A DNA stretch of 64,000 nucleotides. It comes from Stomoxys calcitrans (taxonomy: Eukaryota; Arthropoda; Insecta; Diptera; Muscidae). The translations under genes were made by a program, and so were the position numbers. Location of the stretch: assembly GCF_963082655.1 (NCBI RefSeq), contig NC_081552.1:95743922-95807921 (forward strand), read 5' to 3'. The notes below the pieces were generated by a model. That model was not told where the DNA came from. It ran no database searches and was given only the letters and a program-made list of their open reading frames with translations. How positions within the stretch are numbered: position 1 is the stretch's first letter; the number at the start of each line of letters is the position of its first letter. Shown one piece after another: positions 11,151 to 23,512 of the stretch.

Positions 11151-12616
11151 CTTACTGATTTGTGGTTCTTTTAGGGTTTTATAGAATAAGTGATGAAGAA
11201 TAAAAGTCCCTTACTCATATGTGCAATAAATCGTGATGTTCTACTTGGATTTAACATTCAGAAAAACACTAGTTGAAAGTCGGCTGGGATATATAGACTA
11301 TTGCAAGCTTTAATTCATATACAAAAAAAGAAAAAATAAGCGGAAATGTGAAAACTTTTGAATTTAGAAAAAAAATAACCATATTGGCTTTAAGATAGCT
11401 AGGTGGTTTGATATAAAAACGCGTCAATTTTGCATTTAAATCTTTTCTTAATATCTCCCCTTTATGAGAATACAAATAAATTTTCATATCTTATTTAGAA
11501 AATAAGATATGAAGATATTTTGCAAATTTTTGACAAAACGTCGAAACGTCTACTTTTTGCAAAAATTGTCTTTTTGAAGTCGAAAAGGGACTTTTGACAT
11601 TTTGATAAAAGTCTAAAAGTCGAATTTTTGTCCCATCTGGGGTTCCCTAGTTTAAGCTTAATGACATGACCTTCTTTTTATTGTTTAGTCCGCGGAATGA
11701 TACCACTTCGTAAAGAATTTCTTACATCCCAGGATTCGAACCCATGCCGCAACTTCATAGTGGGCGGGAATGGTAATTTATCTTTCAATTTTATGTCCGC
11801 CAGCAGTTTGTAGTTTGCAAGATTTTTTCAGCCCTCAAAAGAGAAGGCCTTTTTAAATTACTTCACTAGCATAATCTATGATATATCTTCCATTTTTCGT
11901 AGAAATCTTTAAGAAAAGATATTGCCTTGCATACATATGCAAATGTGTGCGAGTTCTTCTTTATACTATGGAGTATACTCTCACATTAGTGCTCACATAA
12001 AAGCTTACAAATACAACCTTATGACAATGTGCGACTGTGTATTGGCATGCCACCTTTACAATGTTACAAAGGTCTAAAAGAAATGGAACGATTGTGGTGT
12101 TCTTTGTTTCATGGTCCAAGAGAAGCAGCAGCACTTCCCCTCTACAATACCAGTACACTTGTCCACATTTGAACACACATAATTCCCTACAATCTGGGCT
12201 TTGTGTGTAATAGAAATTGTTGCTATTTTCATTTCGAGTTTCTTTGCACCGGATTTCTTTTGTTTTGCAAGAATTGGTTTTATTTTTTGTACAGTTGAGT
12301 TTTACGTTTTTCTCGGTTTTGGTTTCCATGGCAGAAACACTTCAGTTATAAAGTTCCCCGTATTCGCCTATATTGCAATTCATTGAACCATGCAAACAAT
12401 GGAAATCGGATTTTACCGACTTATAGCAAATTTTCTTCGTTCTCAGACATTAGTGATGATTACAAAGAGAAAAACGGCAACAAAATTAATTTAAGTTAAT
12501 TGGTTCCCAAGAAAACGAGAAAGCCACACACTTTAAAGGGTCAGTGACACCGGTGCTATTGCCAACATAAAAAATGTTGCCATTCTAAATTCTAAATACT
12601 TACATCACACGAAGAA
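11151..12616. other. Spacer, mostly unrecognised, with a SINE-like relic
   Basis: At 11725-11770 CCAGGATTCGAACCCA (complement of a pol III B box) and GTGGGCGGG suggest a minus-strand SINE relic. Elsewhere I see no recognisable element. The minus-strand frame 12329-11961 (122 codons) is rich in K, N, C and V, lacks a known motif and is probably chance. Confidence 0.35.
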
Positions 12617-13658
12617 AACAAGTAAAAGCGAGTTATGTTCGGCCGGGGCGAATCCTATATACCCTCCACAATGGACCGCATTTATCGAGTTCTTTTCACG
12701 GTATCGGTATATTCAGGCAAACAAATGATAAAAAAAAAGAATTGCTATGTCATTGTGCAAAATTTCAGCCAATTCGAATAAGAATTGCGTCTTTTAGTTC
12801 CCTACACACAAAATATAATAGGGAGATCGGTTTATGTGAGAGCTGTATCAGGCTATAAACCGATTCAGACCATATTTGACACGTAAGTTGAAGGTCATGG
12901 GAGAAGCCGTTGGCTGCATTTCAGCCAAATCGAATTCAAGACAATAATCGGTTTATATGGCAGCTATATCAGGTTATGAACCGATTTGAACCTTATTTGA
13001 CACAGTTGTTGAAAGTAAGAATAAAATACGTCTTGCAAAATTTCTGCCAAATCGAATAGGAATTGCGCCCTATAGAAGCTCAAGAAGTTAAGTCCCCAGA
13101 TCTGTTTATATGACAGCTATATCAGGTTATGAACCGATTTGAATCATACTTGGCACAGTTGTTGGATATTATAACAAAATACTACGTGCAAAAGAATTGC
13201 GCACTCTAGAGGCTCAAGAAGTCAAGACCCAAGATCGGTTTATATGGCAGCTATATCAAGTTATAGACCGATTTGAACCATACTTGGCACAGTTGTTGGA
13301 AGAGATATAAAAACACTATGTGCAAAATGTCAGTCAAATTGGATGAGCATTGCGCCCTCTAGAGGCTCAAGAAGTCACGACCCAAGATCGGTTTATATGA
13401 CAGCTATATCACTACTAAGAAGTACACTATACTAATAAGAAGTATTTGTGCAAAATTTCAAGCGGCAGGATCTACTCCTTCAAAAGTTAGCGTGCTTTCG
13501 ACAGACAGACGGCTAGTTCTAGTTGGCTAGTTCGACTTCAAATGTCACGACGATCAAGAATATATATACTTTATGGGGTCTTAGACGCATATTTCGAGGT
13601 GTTACAAACAGAATGACGAAATAAGTATACCCCCATCGTATGGTAGAGGGTATAAAAA
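12617..13658 (+). mobile_element. Family A element, older diverged copy
   Basis: The left end ACAAGTAAAAGCGAG has a decayed palindrome (GTTCGGCCGGGGCGAA) and TATACCCTCCACAATGG. About five units are present, with more substitutions than other copies. The (GGAC)n tract is reduced to a single GACGG and the right end is TATACCCCCATCGTATGGTAGAGGGTATA. Divergence indicates an earlier insertion than the near-identical copies elsewhere in the window. Confidence 0.75.
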
Positions 13659-13958
13659 TCTGCTGAATTGAGTATACAAGTCCGCTGAAAAAAAAAAAAC
13701 TGAATGCTACTTTTTATGGTTGCCTGCAAATTGTTTTGATTACTTTAGGCATTTTGAGGAGGTGATTTTAATTTGTGGAACATAACTGTAATGAAGCTAC
13801 CTGATTCATCCATTGGTATGCATTTTGAAATATGGCTGAGCTCGCTAGCATTTTTTGTTACTGCTCTACTATTGTGCACATGACTGGCATGACTTTTTGT
13901 ATCTAAATTTAAAGAAAAAATTTTATGGAAAGTGAGACACACATTTTCATGTGTTCTA
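13659..13958. other. Spacer, nothing recognised
   Basis: 300 bp between a diverged A copy and the minus-strand B copy. The short minus frame here has no recognisable content. Confidence 0.4.
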
Positions 13959-16486
13959 TTTTTACACCCACCTCCGAAGTATGGGGTATATTCATTTTGT
14001 CATTCCATTTGCAATACATCGAAATATCCATTTCCGACCCTTTAGCAATGTCCATCCGTCTGTCCATCTTACCGTCTGTCAGTTGAAATCCCGCTACAGT
14101 TTTTAAAAATAGAGAAATTGAGCTGAAACTTTGCACAGATTCTTTTATGTCCATAGGTAGGTTAAGTTCGAAGACGGGCTATATCGGACAATATCTCGAT
14201 ATACCCCCATGTAGTTAAGATCTTAGACCCATAAAAGCCACATTTAATATCCGATTTTGCCAAAGTTTAGGACAGTGAGTTGTGTTAGGCCCCTGGACAT
14301 CCTTCTTCAATTTGGCCCAGATCAGTAAAGATTTGGATATAGCTGCCATATAGACCGATCACTCGATTAAAGTTTTTTGGCCAATAAAAGGCGTATTTAT
14401 TGTTATGTTACAGTGAGTTATGTTAGGCTCCTCGACATCTTTATGCAATTTGGCCCAAAACGGTAAAAGCTTGGATATCTTATATATAAAAATCAATTTG
14501 TGTTTGTTTGTGTGTTCCTTATAGACTCAGAAACGGCTGAACCGATTTTCTTGAAATTTGAAAATCACAGATGGTGCATAATGAGCCCGTGGTGAAAATA
14601 GGGTACTACACTTTTTGATATCTGAATGGGGGCGGACCCAGATATCGGAGATGGTTGTTTTAATTTAAGCGAAATTTTGCATGCTCTCATATTATACCCA
14701 AAAAATTAAAATTTGGTATCCAAATATACCCCACCCTAAAATATATTTATACCAATCACGATGGGACTCAAATGAAAGGTATTTAGGACAAGAAAACGTA
14801 TGTGATGTGTGATCAAATGTTAAGGAAACCACACCAACCCCCAAAACTCCCCTAAATCGGACATATTTACCTTCCCCAAAGCACCCCCCACACAGTACTT
14901 ATTTACTGACCATATAAATATGGGGCTTATATAAAAGGTATTTGAGTGTAGTATTCGAATCTGATATCCAAAATGGGGACCAAGTTTTTGGGGGGCCGCC
15001 TCTCCCCAAAAACATGCACCAAAGGGGACAAATTTACAACCATAGCAATATGGGGCTCAAATGAAAGGTCTTTGGGAGAAAAGCACGAATCTGATATCAA
15101 CATTCGGGAAAAGTGTCTATGGGGCCACCCCACCCCCACAACACCAACCAAATAGGAAGTATTTGCTGACTATTGCAATATGAGGCTCAAATAAATGGGT
15201 TTTTTTTAGAGTAGAATATCAATCCGATATATATTTTCAAGGCCAACTCACTGAGTGGCCGGTCATGTTTGCCTACTATGTAAATATGGGGCTCAAAGGT
15301 ATTTGGGAGTAGACCACGTATCTGATATCAACATTAGGGACCAACTGTCTAGGGGACGTCCCACCACCATAACAACCCCCAAATAAGACGTAATTGCTCA
15401 CCAAAACAATTTGGGTCTTAAAGAGAGTGGAACTAAATATTAATAGTTTTTAGGGCCAATACCCCAAACCGGACATATTTGCTAACTTCTACAATAAGGA
15501 CTTTAAATGAGATTAGAAAACGAATTTGATATCCAGTTTTGGGGCCAATAGCAATATGGGGTTCAAATAATGGGGTTCATCCTGTAAACTCCCCTAAACC
15601 AATGGCAATATGGGGTTTAAATAAATGGTATTTGAGAGAAGAGCACGATGCTGATTTTTTTCAGGGCCAAGTATCTGGGGGACCACCTTAGCCCCGAAAA
15701 CACCCCTATATCAGATATCATAAGAATATCGGGCTGAAATAAAGTATTTTAAGAATGGAGTACACCTTACATCCAAACTTAGACCAATAAAGATCATATG
15801 CGATTCCGATAAAGGCACTGATATTGTTAAACTGTTAGTGAAGCGATATACTATTTTCGTAGCCTGGTATTTCACTGAAAGCTCTTTAATTGTCGAAAAT
15901 AAAAATTCCAGGGAAAATTTCGTTCCATATAAAGTAAAAGAAGGCGCAGCAGGCCATATAGACCTATCTTTCGATTTAAGGTCTTGAGCCATTAAAAGAC
16001 GCATTTATTGTCCGATTTCGTCGAAATTTAGGACATAGAGTTGTGCTAGGCTCTTCGACATATATAACAATTAGGCCCAGATCGGTCCGGATTTGGATAT
16101 AGCTGCCATATAGACCGATCTCTCGATTTAAGCTATTGGACCCAGACCGGTCTTTCGATTTAAAGTCTTGGTCTCATAAAAGTCACATTTATAATCCTAT
16201 TTCGCTGACATTTGACACATTGACTTATGATAGGAGTTTCGACATCTGTGTTGTATATTGTTCAGATCTGTCTATATTTAGATATAGCAACCAAAAAACA
16301 CCAATATTTTGTTTCACAAAATTGATCACTGTTCAATTTGTCCTTTTACTTATTAGACCACTCAATGTTCAAGCCGAATTTGGGGCATCGATTATGCATT
16401 ATGACGAAAGGTGGTTTGCGTATATACCCGAGGTGTTGGGTATCCAAAGTTCCGCCCGGCCGAACTTAGCGCTTTTTTACTTGTTT
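13959..16486 (-). mobile_element. Family B element, minus strand, interrupted by a family C insertion
   Basis: The right-end block is at 13959-14160 (inverse of the usual GGTGGGTATAAAA end, with TCCGTCTGTC tract) and the left-end block at 16410-16486 (inverse of ACAAGTAAAA...GTTCGGCCGGGCGG...CACCTCGGGTATAT). B-type units (GCCATATAGACCGATC on plus) lie at 14200-14478 and again at 15953-16200. The array resumes almost exactly where it stopped, which shows that the C element at 14480-15952 was inserted later. Confidence 0.75.
14480..15952 (-). mobile_element. Family C element nested in family B
   Basis: A minus-strand copy of the C family. One terminus has TATATATAAAAATCAATTTG and TATAGACTCAGAAACGGC at 14480-14545. 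The other has the inverse of GCTGCGCCTTCTTT at 15935-15950. Between them are 120-130 bp units, each with a TATGGGGCTCAAATGAAAGG-type core followed by ATCTGATATC. No transposase is encoded. The flanks are TTGGATAT and GCCATATAGACC of the B unit, leaving only about four B bases unaccounted for and no obvious target duplication. Confidence 0.7.
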
Positions 16487-17204
16487 CTTCTAACATCCCA
16501 TTCACATTTAAACAGCAGTCATTCCCAGCAAACAACAATCTTATCAGCAGTAAGCTTGCTGCTGTGAAGTTGCAGTACTACTGCTGTAATATACATAATA
16601 ATGGGACCTAAGCCTTATTGAAAACCTTTGGGGCATAATAAAACAAATATTTAAAGCTTTCTTTATGGCTTTTATATTATTATGTTTATATTATTATGTT
16701 TTAATTTTTAATTACTTTGCAATGAATATTGCAATAAAGCATGTGAATGAGTCGTAACCATTCGTTTTTTTTTCGAAGTGAATTTATCGACAAAATCACA
16801 ATAACGAGAATCCGTGAACTATATGAAATTCAATATCAAATTAAATTTCACCGGTCGAAGCCCAACATGTCTACGAACATTCAGGTCCAGCCTTATGTAG
16901 AATTATTCAAGTTTTCTTACTCTTTTTGTGCAATATTATTATTAGTAATTGTAGCCCCTATTATATTTTTTCACCACTGTATGTGCATTCTACTTGACTT
17001 GGAGTAGCAAAACAATTGAATAATATTTAGCTAACAAAAAAGGAAATTAATATTAAAACCATTGCCAATTTTTTATAAAAAATTCATTCTATGAGGATTG
17101 CCTTTTCGACATTTTTGAGGTTATACGTACTCAGAACTTTTGGATCTACGAGCACTTTTTGAGTTGTTTACAGTAACATAAAAGATCCCAGTTACAGTAA
17201 CTTT
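16487..17204. other. Spacer, nothing recognised
   Basis: AT-rich. A plus frame at 16747-17007 (86 codons) has a hydrophobic stretch near its end but no family resemblance, no splice context and no homologous copy in the window. It is not called as a gene. Confidence 0.35.
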
Positions 17205-17462
17205 TTTTCAACTTTCAACGTGGATTATCTTAATAACAGTGCATCGATGAACATAATTCAATTTTTGGCGATGAAGGTCTATCAAGAACCAGTGTTTAAC
17301 GATAGTATGGTGATACCTCAATCACAGTGGCAAAAGTGCTTCGACAATTAGTTCGAACGCATGCAAAATGGGGAATATTTTGAAAAACAATAAAGCGATT
17401 TTCGATGATTAATAATTGTTTTTGTGTTCTCTTATCCCGAAATATAAAAGGCAACCCTCGTA
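17205..17462 (+). pseudogene. Mariner relic, internally deleted
   Basis: The left part (TTTCAACGTGGATTATC, TTTGGCGATGAAGGTC) matches the N-terminal region of the mariner copy at 20300. It jumps directly to a C-terminal-like segment (GGGGAATATTTTGAAAAACA, coding an EYFEK-like tail). The 3' end CGAAATATAAAAGGCAACCC is inversely repeated at 41296-41325, as expected for a terminal inverted repeat. Stops and the large deletion make it non-functional. Confidence 0.6.
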
Positions 17463-17684
17463 CACCAACATTGATATTTTGCCACGTGGGTTCTATCAGC
17501 ATTAGATGTTAGAATTGTTTGATTTATGTATTTATGAAATTTTTATTTATTTTTTATATATTTATTTATTTATGAAAGCGCCCATGGAACAAAAAACTTA
17601 AATTGAAAGACGTTGCTAATGTAATTTAAAATATCAAAAATATTTTTTATATCTTGCTTTCTGTAACCATATTACGAGGGCCAG

Positions 17685-17950
17685 GCGGGAGCATCAGAAA
17701 AAATTTTCAGCAGCGGTTTTCCCCTCCTAATGCTGGCAATATTTGTGAGGTACTATGCCATGTAAAAACTCCTCTCCAAAGAGGTGTCGCACTGCGTCGC
17801 GCAATTCGGACTCGGCTCTAAAAAGGAGGCCCCTTATCATTGAGCTTAAACTTGAATCGGACTGCCCTCATTTATATGTGAGAAGTTTGCCACTGTTCCT
17901 TAGAGGAATCTTCATGGGCAATGCATTTATATATATCTATAGAAGTTTCT
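17685..17950 (+). repeat. SINE body relic
   Basis: It carries CCTCCTAATGCTGGCAA, AACTCCTCTCCAAAGAGG and CCCCTTATCATTGAGC, blocks that recur in decayed form at 46260-46385 beside a B box and at 49110-49160. This is the non-tRNA body of the dispersed SINE. The tRNA-like head is missing here. Confidence 0.5.
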
Positions 17951-18042
17951 GGCGTAGACAACATTAAATATTCCCAGGTGCAATCTGATATTACAATTGG
18001 GAATTTTGACGTACGACTAATATTTTGTTGTTTATAATTGAC

Positions 18043-20278
18043 TAGCTGGCCACGGCCCGCTCAGCTGCGCCTTCTTTCACCTTATATGAGACAAAAGTTT
18101 CCTTGGAATATTTATTTTCGACAATTAAAGATCTTTTAGTGAAATACCATGCTAAGAAAATAGTATATCGCTTGATTAACAGTTTAACAATAAAAGTGCC
18201 TTTATCTGAATCCCATATGATATGTACTCCATTTTTAAACTACTTTATTTCAGCCTTTATCTGAATCCCATATGATCTTTATTGGTCTACGAATTTAAGT
18301 TTGGATGTAAGGTGCACTCCATTCTTAAACTACTTTATTTCAGCCCGATATTCTCAAGATGCCTGATTTAGGGGTGAGGTGGTCCCCCAGACTCTTGGCC
18401 CTGAAAAAATATCAGCATCGTGCTATTGTCTCAAACACCATTTATTTAAACCCATATTGCCATTGGCTTAAGAGGAGTTTACAGGATGAGGCGTCCCCCA
18501 AACACATGGCCCAAAAATAGGTTATCAAATTCGTTTTCTAATCTCAAATACCTTTCATTTGAGCCACATATTGGCAAGCCAAATGTTTCCCTTTGGGAGT
18601 GTTTTGGGAAGGGGTGATGCCCTAAATACATGGTCCTACATTTGGATATCAAATTCGTATTCTACTCCCAAATACCTTTATTTGAGCCCCATATTGCGAT
18701 GGTCAGTAAAAAATTGCTATTTTGGGAAAGGGGTAGACCCCTAGAAAATGGCCCCAAACTAGATTATCAAATTCGTTTTCTAATCTCAAATACCTTTCAT
18801 TTGAGCCATTTGGAGGTGTTTTGGGAGAGGGGTGATACCCTAAATACATGGTTCTACATTTGGATACCAAATTCGTATTCTACTCCCAAATACCTTTATT
18901 TGAGCCCCATATTGCGATGGTCACAAAAAAGTTGCTGTTTGTGGGGTATTTTGGGAAAGGGGTAGACTCCCAAATTATTGGTTCCGAAAATATGTATCAG
19001 TTCTTGCTCTACCCCCCAATATCTTTCATTTAAGCTCCACATTGTTATGGTCGGTAAATATGCCCTATTTAGGGGTGGTTTGGGTAGTGGGGTGGTCCCC
19101 CAAACACAAAGCCCGGAAAATATATCAGCAACCTGCTCTATTCTCATATATCTATATATCATTTATTTGAACCCCAAAATTGGATATCAAACTCGTTTTC
19201 TAATCTCATTTAAACTCCTTATTGCAAAAGTCAGCAAATATGTCCGGTTTGGGGTATTGGCCCTAAAAACTATGAATATTTAGTTCCACTCTTTTTAAGA
19301 CCCAAATTGTCTTGGTGAGCAAATACGTCCTATTTGGGGGTAGTTATGGAGGTGGGACGTCCGTTAGACAGTTGGCCCCTAATGTTAATATCAGATACGT
19401 GGTCTACTCCAACATACCTTTAATTTGAGCCCCACATTTCCATAGTCGGCAACCATGACCGGCTTGGGGGGTGTTTTGGGGGATGGGCGGCCACTCAGTG
19501 AGTTGGCCTTGAAAACATATATCGGTTTCGTGTTCCACTTTAAACATCCTCTTATTTGAGCCTCATATTCCAATAGTCAGCAACTACTTCCTATTTGGGT
19601 ATTGTTGTGGGGGTAGGGTGGCCCCATAGACAATTTTCCCAAATATTGATATCATATTCGTGCTTTACTCCCAAACACCTTTTATTTTACTCCCAAACAC
19701 CTTTGGGGTATGTGTTTGGTGAGAGGCGGCCCACCAAACACTATCAGATTCGTATTCTGCATTCAAATACCTTTTAATTGAGCCCCATATTCCCATGGTC
19801 AGTAAATAAGTCCTGTTTGGGAGGTGGTGGAAGGGGTGGATCCTCGGAAACGTGGTCCCACATTTGGATATCAGATTCGTATTCTACCCGCAAATACCTT
19901 TCATTTGAGTCCCATATTGACATGGTCGGTAAATATGTCCAATTTAGGGGTGTTTTGGGGCTTGGGGTGGTCCCCCTTGCACTTGGCCCGACAGTTGGAT
20001 ATCATATACATTTTCTTATCCTAAATACCTTTCATTTGAGTCCCAAATTGTCGTGATTGTTCGGTAGATTTTAGGGTGGAACAGTTCCCCCAGGTACCCC
20101 ATCCAAAATTTAGTTACCAAATTTTTATTTTTATGGTACTATATGAGAGCACACAAAATTTCGCTTAAATCGCACCACCCTTCTCCGAGATCTGGCGTTT
20201 CTGCAAATTAGCGGGAAGGTCCACCCACCCACATAATTTCTTAAAATTAGATCTCAAATCTGTCCCGAATTTTCAACT
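18043..20278 (+). mobile_element. Family C element, long copy
   Basis: It starts at a block containing GCTGCGCCTTCTTT (18066) with GAAATACCATGCTAAGAAAA and CTGAATCCCATATGAT, shared inversely with 15780-15950. About 14 units of ~120-130 bp follow, each with a TTTGAGCCCCATATTG core, a GGTGGTCCCCCAAAC-type segment and GATATCAAATTCG. Unit spacing is irregular (123, 119 and 99 bp in the first steps). Short frames on both strands come from the repeats. It ends around 20278, where a mariner relic begins. Confidence 0.7.
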
Positions 20279-20289
20279 TTTTTTCGTGC

Positions 20290-21235
20290 AACCATTTTTC
20301 ACAACTTTCGACGTGGAGTATCACGACGAGGTTGCACTGATGAACTTAAATCCCTGCGTGGCGATTAAGCGGCATCCTACAATAAAAAAATGGTTTAAAG
20401 AATTCATTTGGGAGCCGACGCTCGCTCAAAATCTAATTCCGTAAAGGTCATCGAATAACGGCCATCGTACCTGAAACGTTGATACAGTGCGTGAATTATT
20501 AATGCAAGATCATCACGTGAAACACCATGAAAAAGAGACATTCTTGGGCATTTTTTCCACCACCATACACTCGAGATTCCATGAACACCTTCCATAAAAA
20601 AAGGTTTGTTTTCATTGGATTCCGCGCGATTTGACAATTCGCTAAAAAATAGGCTCGTGACGATTAGTGCGAAGAAATGTTGAGAAATACGATCGCGATG
20701 CTGCAAAATACTTTTATACGATAGTCACAGTTGGCGAATCGTTGATCTATGCGTACGAGCCCAAAATAGAAAAACATTCGATCGTGTGGATGTTCGAAGT
20801 CAAGCCAAATCCAACGAAAGTTCGTGGAAGAAGCACTTCGAAGCAAATGGTCGCCTGTTTCTTTAGTAAAATTGGTCATGTGCCCTCACAGATCGACTCA
20901 AAACATCGACTTTTTGACCACCCAAAATGTCGAATTCATGGGTCATGCGCCATAAAGCCTTGATTTAGCACCCAATGACGTCCATTTCTTTCCACACATT
21001 GAGATAAAACTGCGTGATCAATGATTATAGTTGCCAGAAAATGCTTTTGAATCGTTCAATAGCCATGATTTGAAGGTGTACCAATCGGGAGTGGAAAAAG
21101 TACTTTGACGGTATGCAAAAGTGTATGAATCATATTTAAGGATACTTCGAAAAACAATAAAACAATTTTTGTGATAAAAAATATATATATTTTCATTATT
21201 AGGCCAAAAACCCCCTACATTTAGGATGCATGACT
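20290..21235 (+). pseudogene. Mariner transposase pseudogene
   Basis: Plus-strand frames read in order: an N-terminal helix-turn-helix remnant near 20300-20480 (VREL-M-QDHHV-like), a central segment at 20667-20960 with KYFYTIVTVGESLIYAYEP (the DES motif around the first catalytic D has become GES) and TSKQMVACFF, then HGSCAIKP and LAPND..FFPHI near 20940-21005, and an EYFEK-like tail near 21150. The family normally encodes a ~345-aa DDD transposase. Here it is spread over several frames with stops and the first catalytic D is lost, so it is dead. Confidence 0.7.
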
Positions 21236-21545
21236 CCCATAGATCACCAATATACCAATTTTCAACGCCAACAGCCACATATTGATGAAATTTAAAAATA
21301 TTTACGAAATATCTAACGTTTTGAGAATTTGAAACTATTTTAGTAAAATGCCTAATATTTTAGGATTACTAATGTAGATATATATTATTTGCTATATAAT
21401 TTAAAATAAACTATAAGCATATCGATGGCTTAATATAGAAAGGACATAAATCAATTTTTTCTAAAATGACTTTTTGTTTGCTAATTATGGAAGAGAAACG
21501 TCAGGTTAATGCAATTGTAAATAACTGATTTATAACGATTTAAAA

Positions 21546-23471
21546 AACAAGTAAACACCACCTCGGATATATATGGAAACCATCTTTCGTCAAAATCCGG
21601 TGCAAAACTCATAGCTATATATATATATAGCTATATCAATATATGCTCCGATTTGGACCAAATACTAATAAGTAAAAGTCATTGTTGAATTGTATCAATT
21701 GTATATAACAAAATTGTTCAATTGTATATAACAAAATATTGGTCTTTTTAGTAGCTATATCTAAAAATATACCGATTTGAACTATATACGACACGGATGT
21801 CGAAAAGCATAACATAAGTCAGTGTGTCAAATTTCAGTGCAGATCTGAGCCAAATTGACGAAGGATGTTGAAGGGGATAACACAACTCACTGTCCCAAAT
21901 TTCCGCAAAATTGGATAATAAATGTGGCTGTTATGGGCCTAAGACCCTAAATTAAAGGATCGGTCTATATGGCAGCTATACTCCAATCTGAACCGATCTA
22001 AGCCATATTGACGGAGAATGTCGAGGGGCTTAAGACAACGTACTGTCCCAAATTTCAGCAAAATCGGATAATAAATGTGGCTTTTATGGGCCTATGACCC
22101 TAAATCGGAGGATCGGTCTATATGGCAGCTATATCCAAATCTGAACCGATCTGAGCCATATGGACGGAGGATGTCGAAGGGCCTAAGACAACTTGTTTTT
22201 CTAAATTTCAGCAAACTCGGATAATAAATGAGGCTTTTATGGGCCTAAGACCCTTAATCAGAGGATCGGTCTATATGGCAGCTATATCCAAATCTAAATC
22301 GATCTGAGCCATATGGACGGAGGATGTCGAAGGGCCTAAGACAACTTACTTTTCTAAATTTCAGCAAAATCGGATAATAAATGTGGCTTTTATGGGCCTA
22401 AGACTCTTAATCGGAGGATCGGTCTATATGGCAGCTACATCCAAATATGGACCGATCTGAGCCAAATTGACGGAGGATGTCGAGAGGCCTAAGACAACGT
22501 ACTGTCCCAAATTTCAGCAAAATCAGATTATAAATGTAGCTTTTATTGGCCTATGACACTAAATCGGAGGATCGGTCTATATGGGAGGTATATCCAAATC
22601 TGAACCGATCTGAGCCAAATTGACGGAGAATGTCGAAGGGCCTAACACAACTCACTGTCTCAAATTTCAGCAAAATCGGATAATAAATGTGGCTTTTACT
22701 GGCCTAAGACCCTAAATCGGCGGATCGGTCTATATGGCAGCTATATCCAAATCTGAACCGATCTGAGCCATATGGACGGAGGATGTCGAAGGGCCCAAGA
22801 CAACTTGTTTTTCTAAATTTCAGCAAAATCGGATAATAAATGTGGATTTTATGGACCTAAGACCCTTAATCGGAGGATCGGTCTATATGGCAGCTATATC
22901 TAAATCTGAACCGATCTGAGCCATATGGACGGAGGATGTCGAAGGGCCTAAGAAAACTTACTTTTCTAAATTTCAGCAAAATCGGATAATAAATGTGGCT
23001 TTTATGGGCCTAAGACCCCTAATCGGAAGATCGGTCTATATGGCAGCTATATCCAAATCTGAACCGATCTAAGCCAAATTGACGGAGAATGTCGAAGGGC
23101 CTAACACAACTCACTGTCCCAAATTTCAGCAAAATCGGATAATAAGTGTGGCTTTTATTCGCCTAAGACCCTAAGTCGGCGGATCGGTCTATATGGGGGC
23201 TATATCAAGATAAAGTCCGATATAGCCCATCTTCAAACTTAACCTGCTTAGGAACAAAAAAAGAATCTATGCAACATTTCAGCTCAATATCTCTATTTTT
23301 GAAGAAAGTAGCGTGATTTCAACAGACAGACGGACATGTCTAGATCGTCTTAGATTTTTACGCTGATCAAGAATATATATACTTTATAGGGTCGGAAATG
23401 GATATTTCGATGTGTTGCAAACGGAATGACAAAATGAATATACCCCCATCCGTCGGTGGTGGGTATAAAAA
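21546..23471 (+). mobile_element. Family B element, full-length copy, 9 units
   Basis: The left end ACAAGTAAACACCACCTCGG lacks the palindrome. It carries a 24-bp perfect AT-rich palindrome (21611-21634), then a 153-bp array with GATC landmarks at 21958, 22111, 22264, 22417, 22570, 22723, 22876, 23029 and 23182, all exactly 153 bp apart. The right block has ACAGACAGACGGACATG, GAATATATATACTTTATAGG and ends GGTGGTGGGTATAAAA. The unit shares GATCGGTYTATATGGCAGC and AAATTTCA at the same offsets (0 and 92) as family A. Confidence 0.85.
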
Positions 23472-23512
23472 TGGACTCTGTCAAGTTTGTTTTTCTTCTC
23501 CTGTAGGTAAAA

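Noticed and set aside
11961..12329. 122-codon minus frame
   Set aside because: Composition is odd (K/N/C-rich then V/L-rich), with no domain. Judged chance.
15711..16004. 97-codon minus frame spanning the C/B junction
   Set aside because: It crosses an insertion boundary between two transposons, so it cannot be an old gene.
16747..17007. 86-codon plus frame with a hydrophobic stretch
   Set aside because: AT-rich chance frame. No homologous motif, promoter or splice context.
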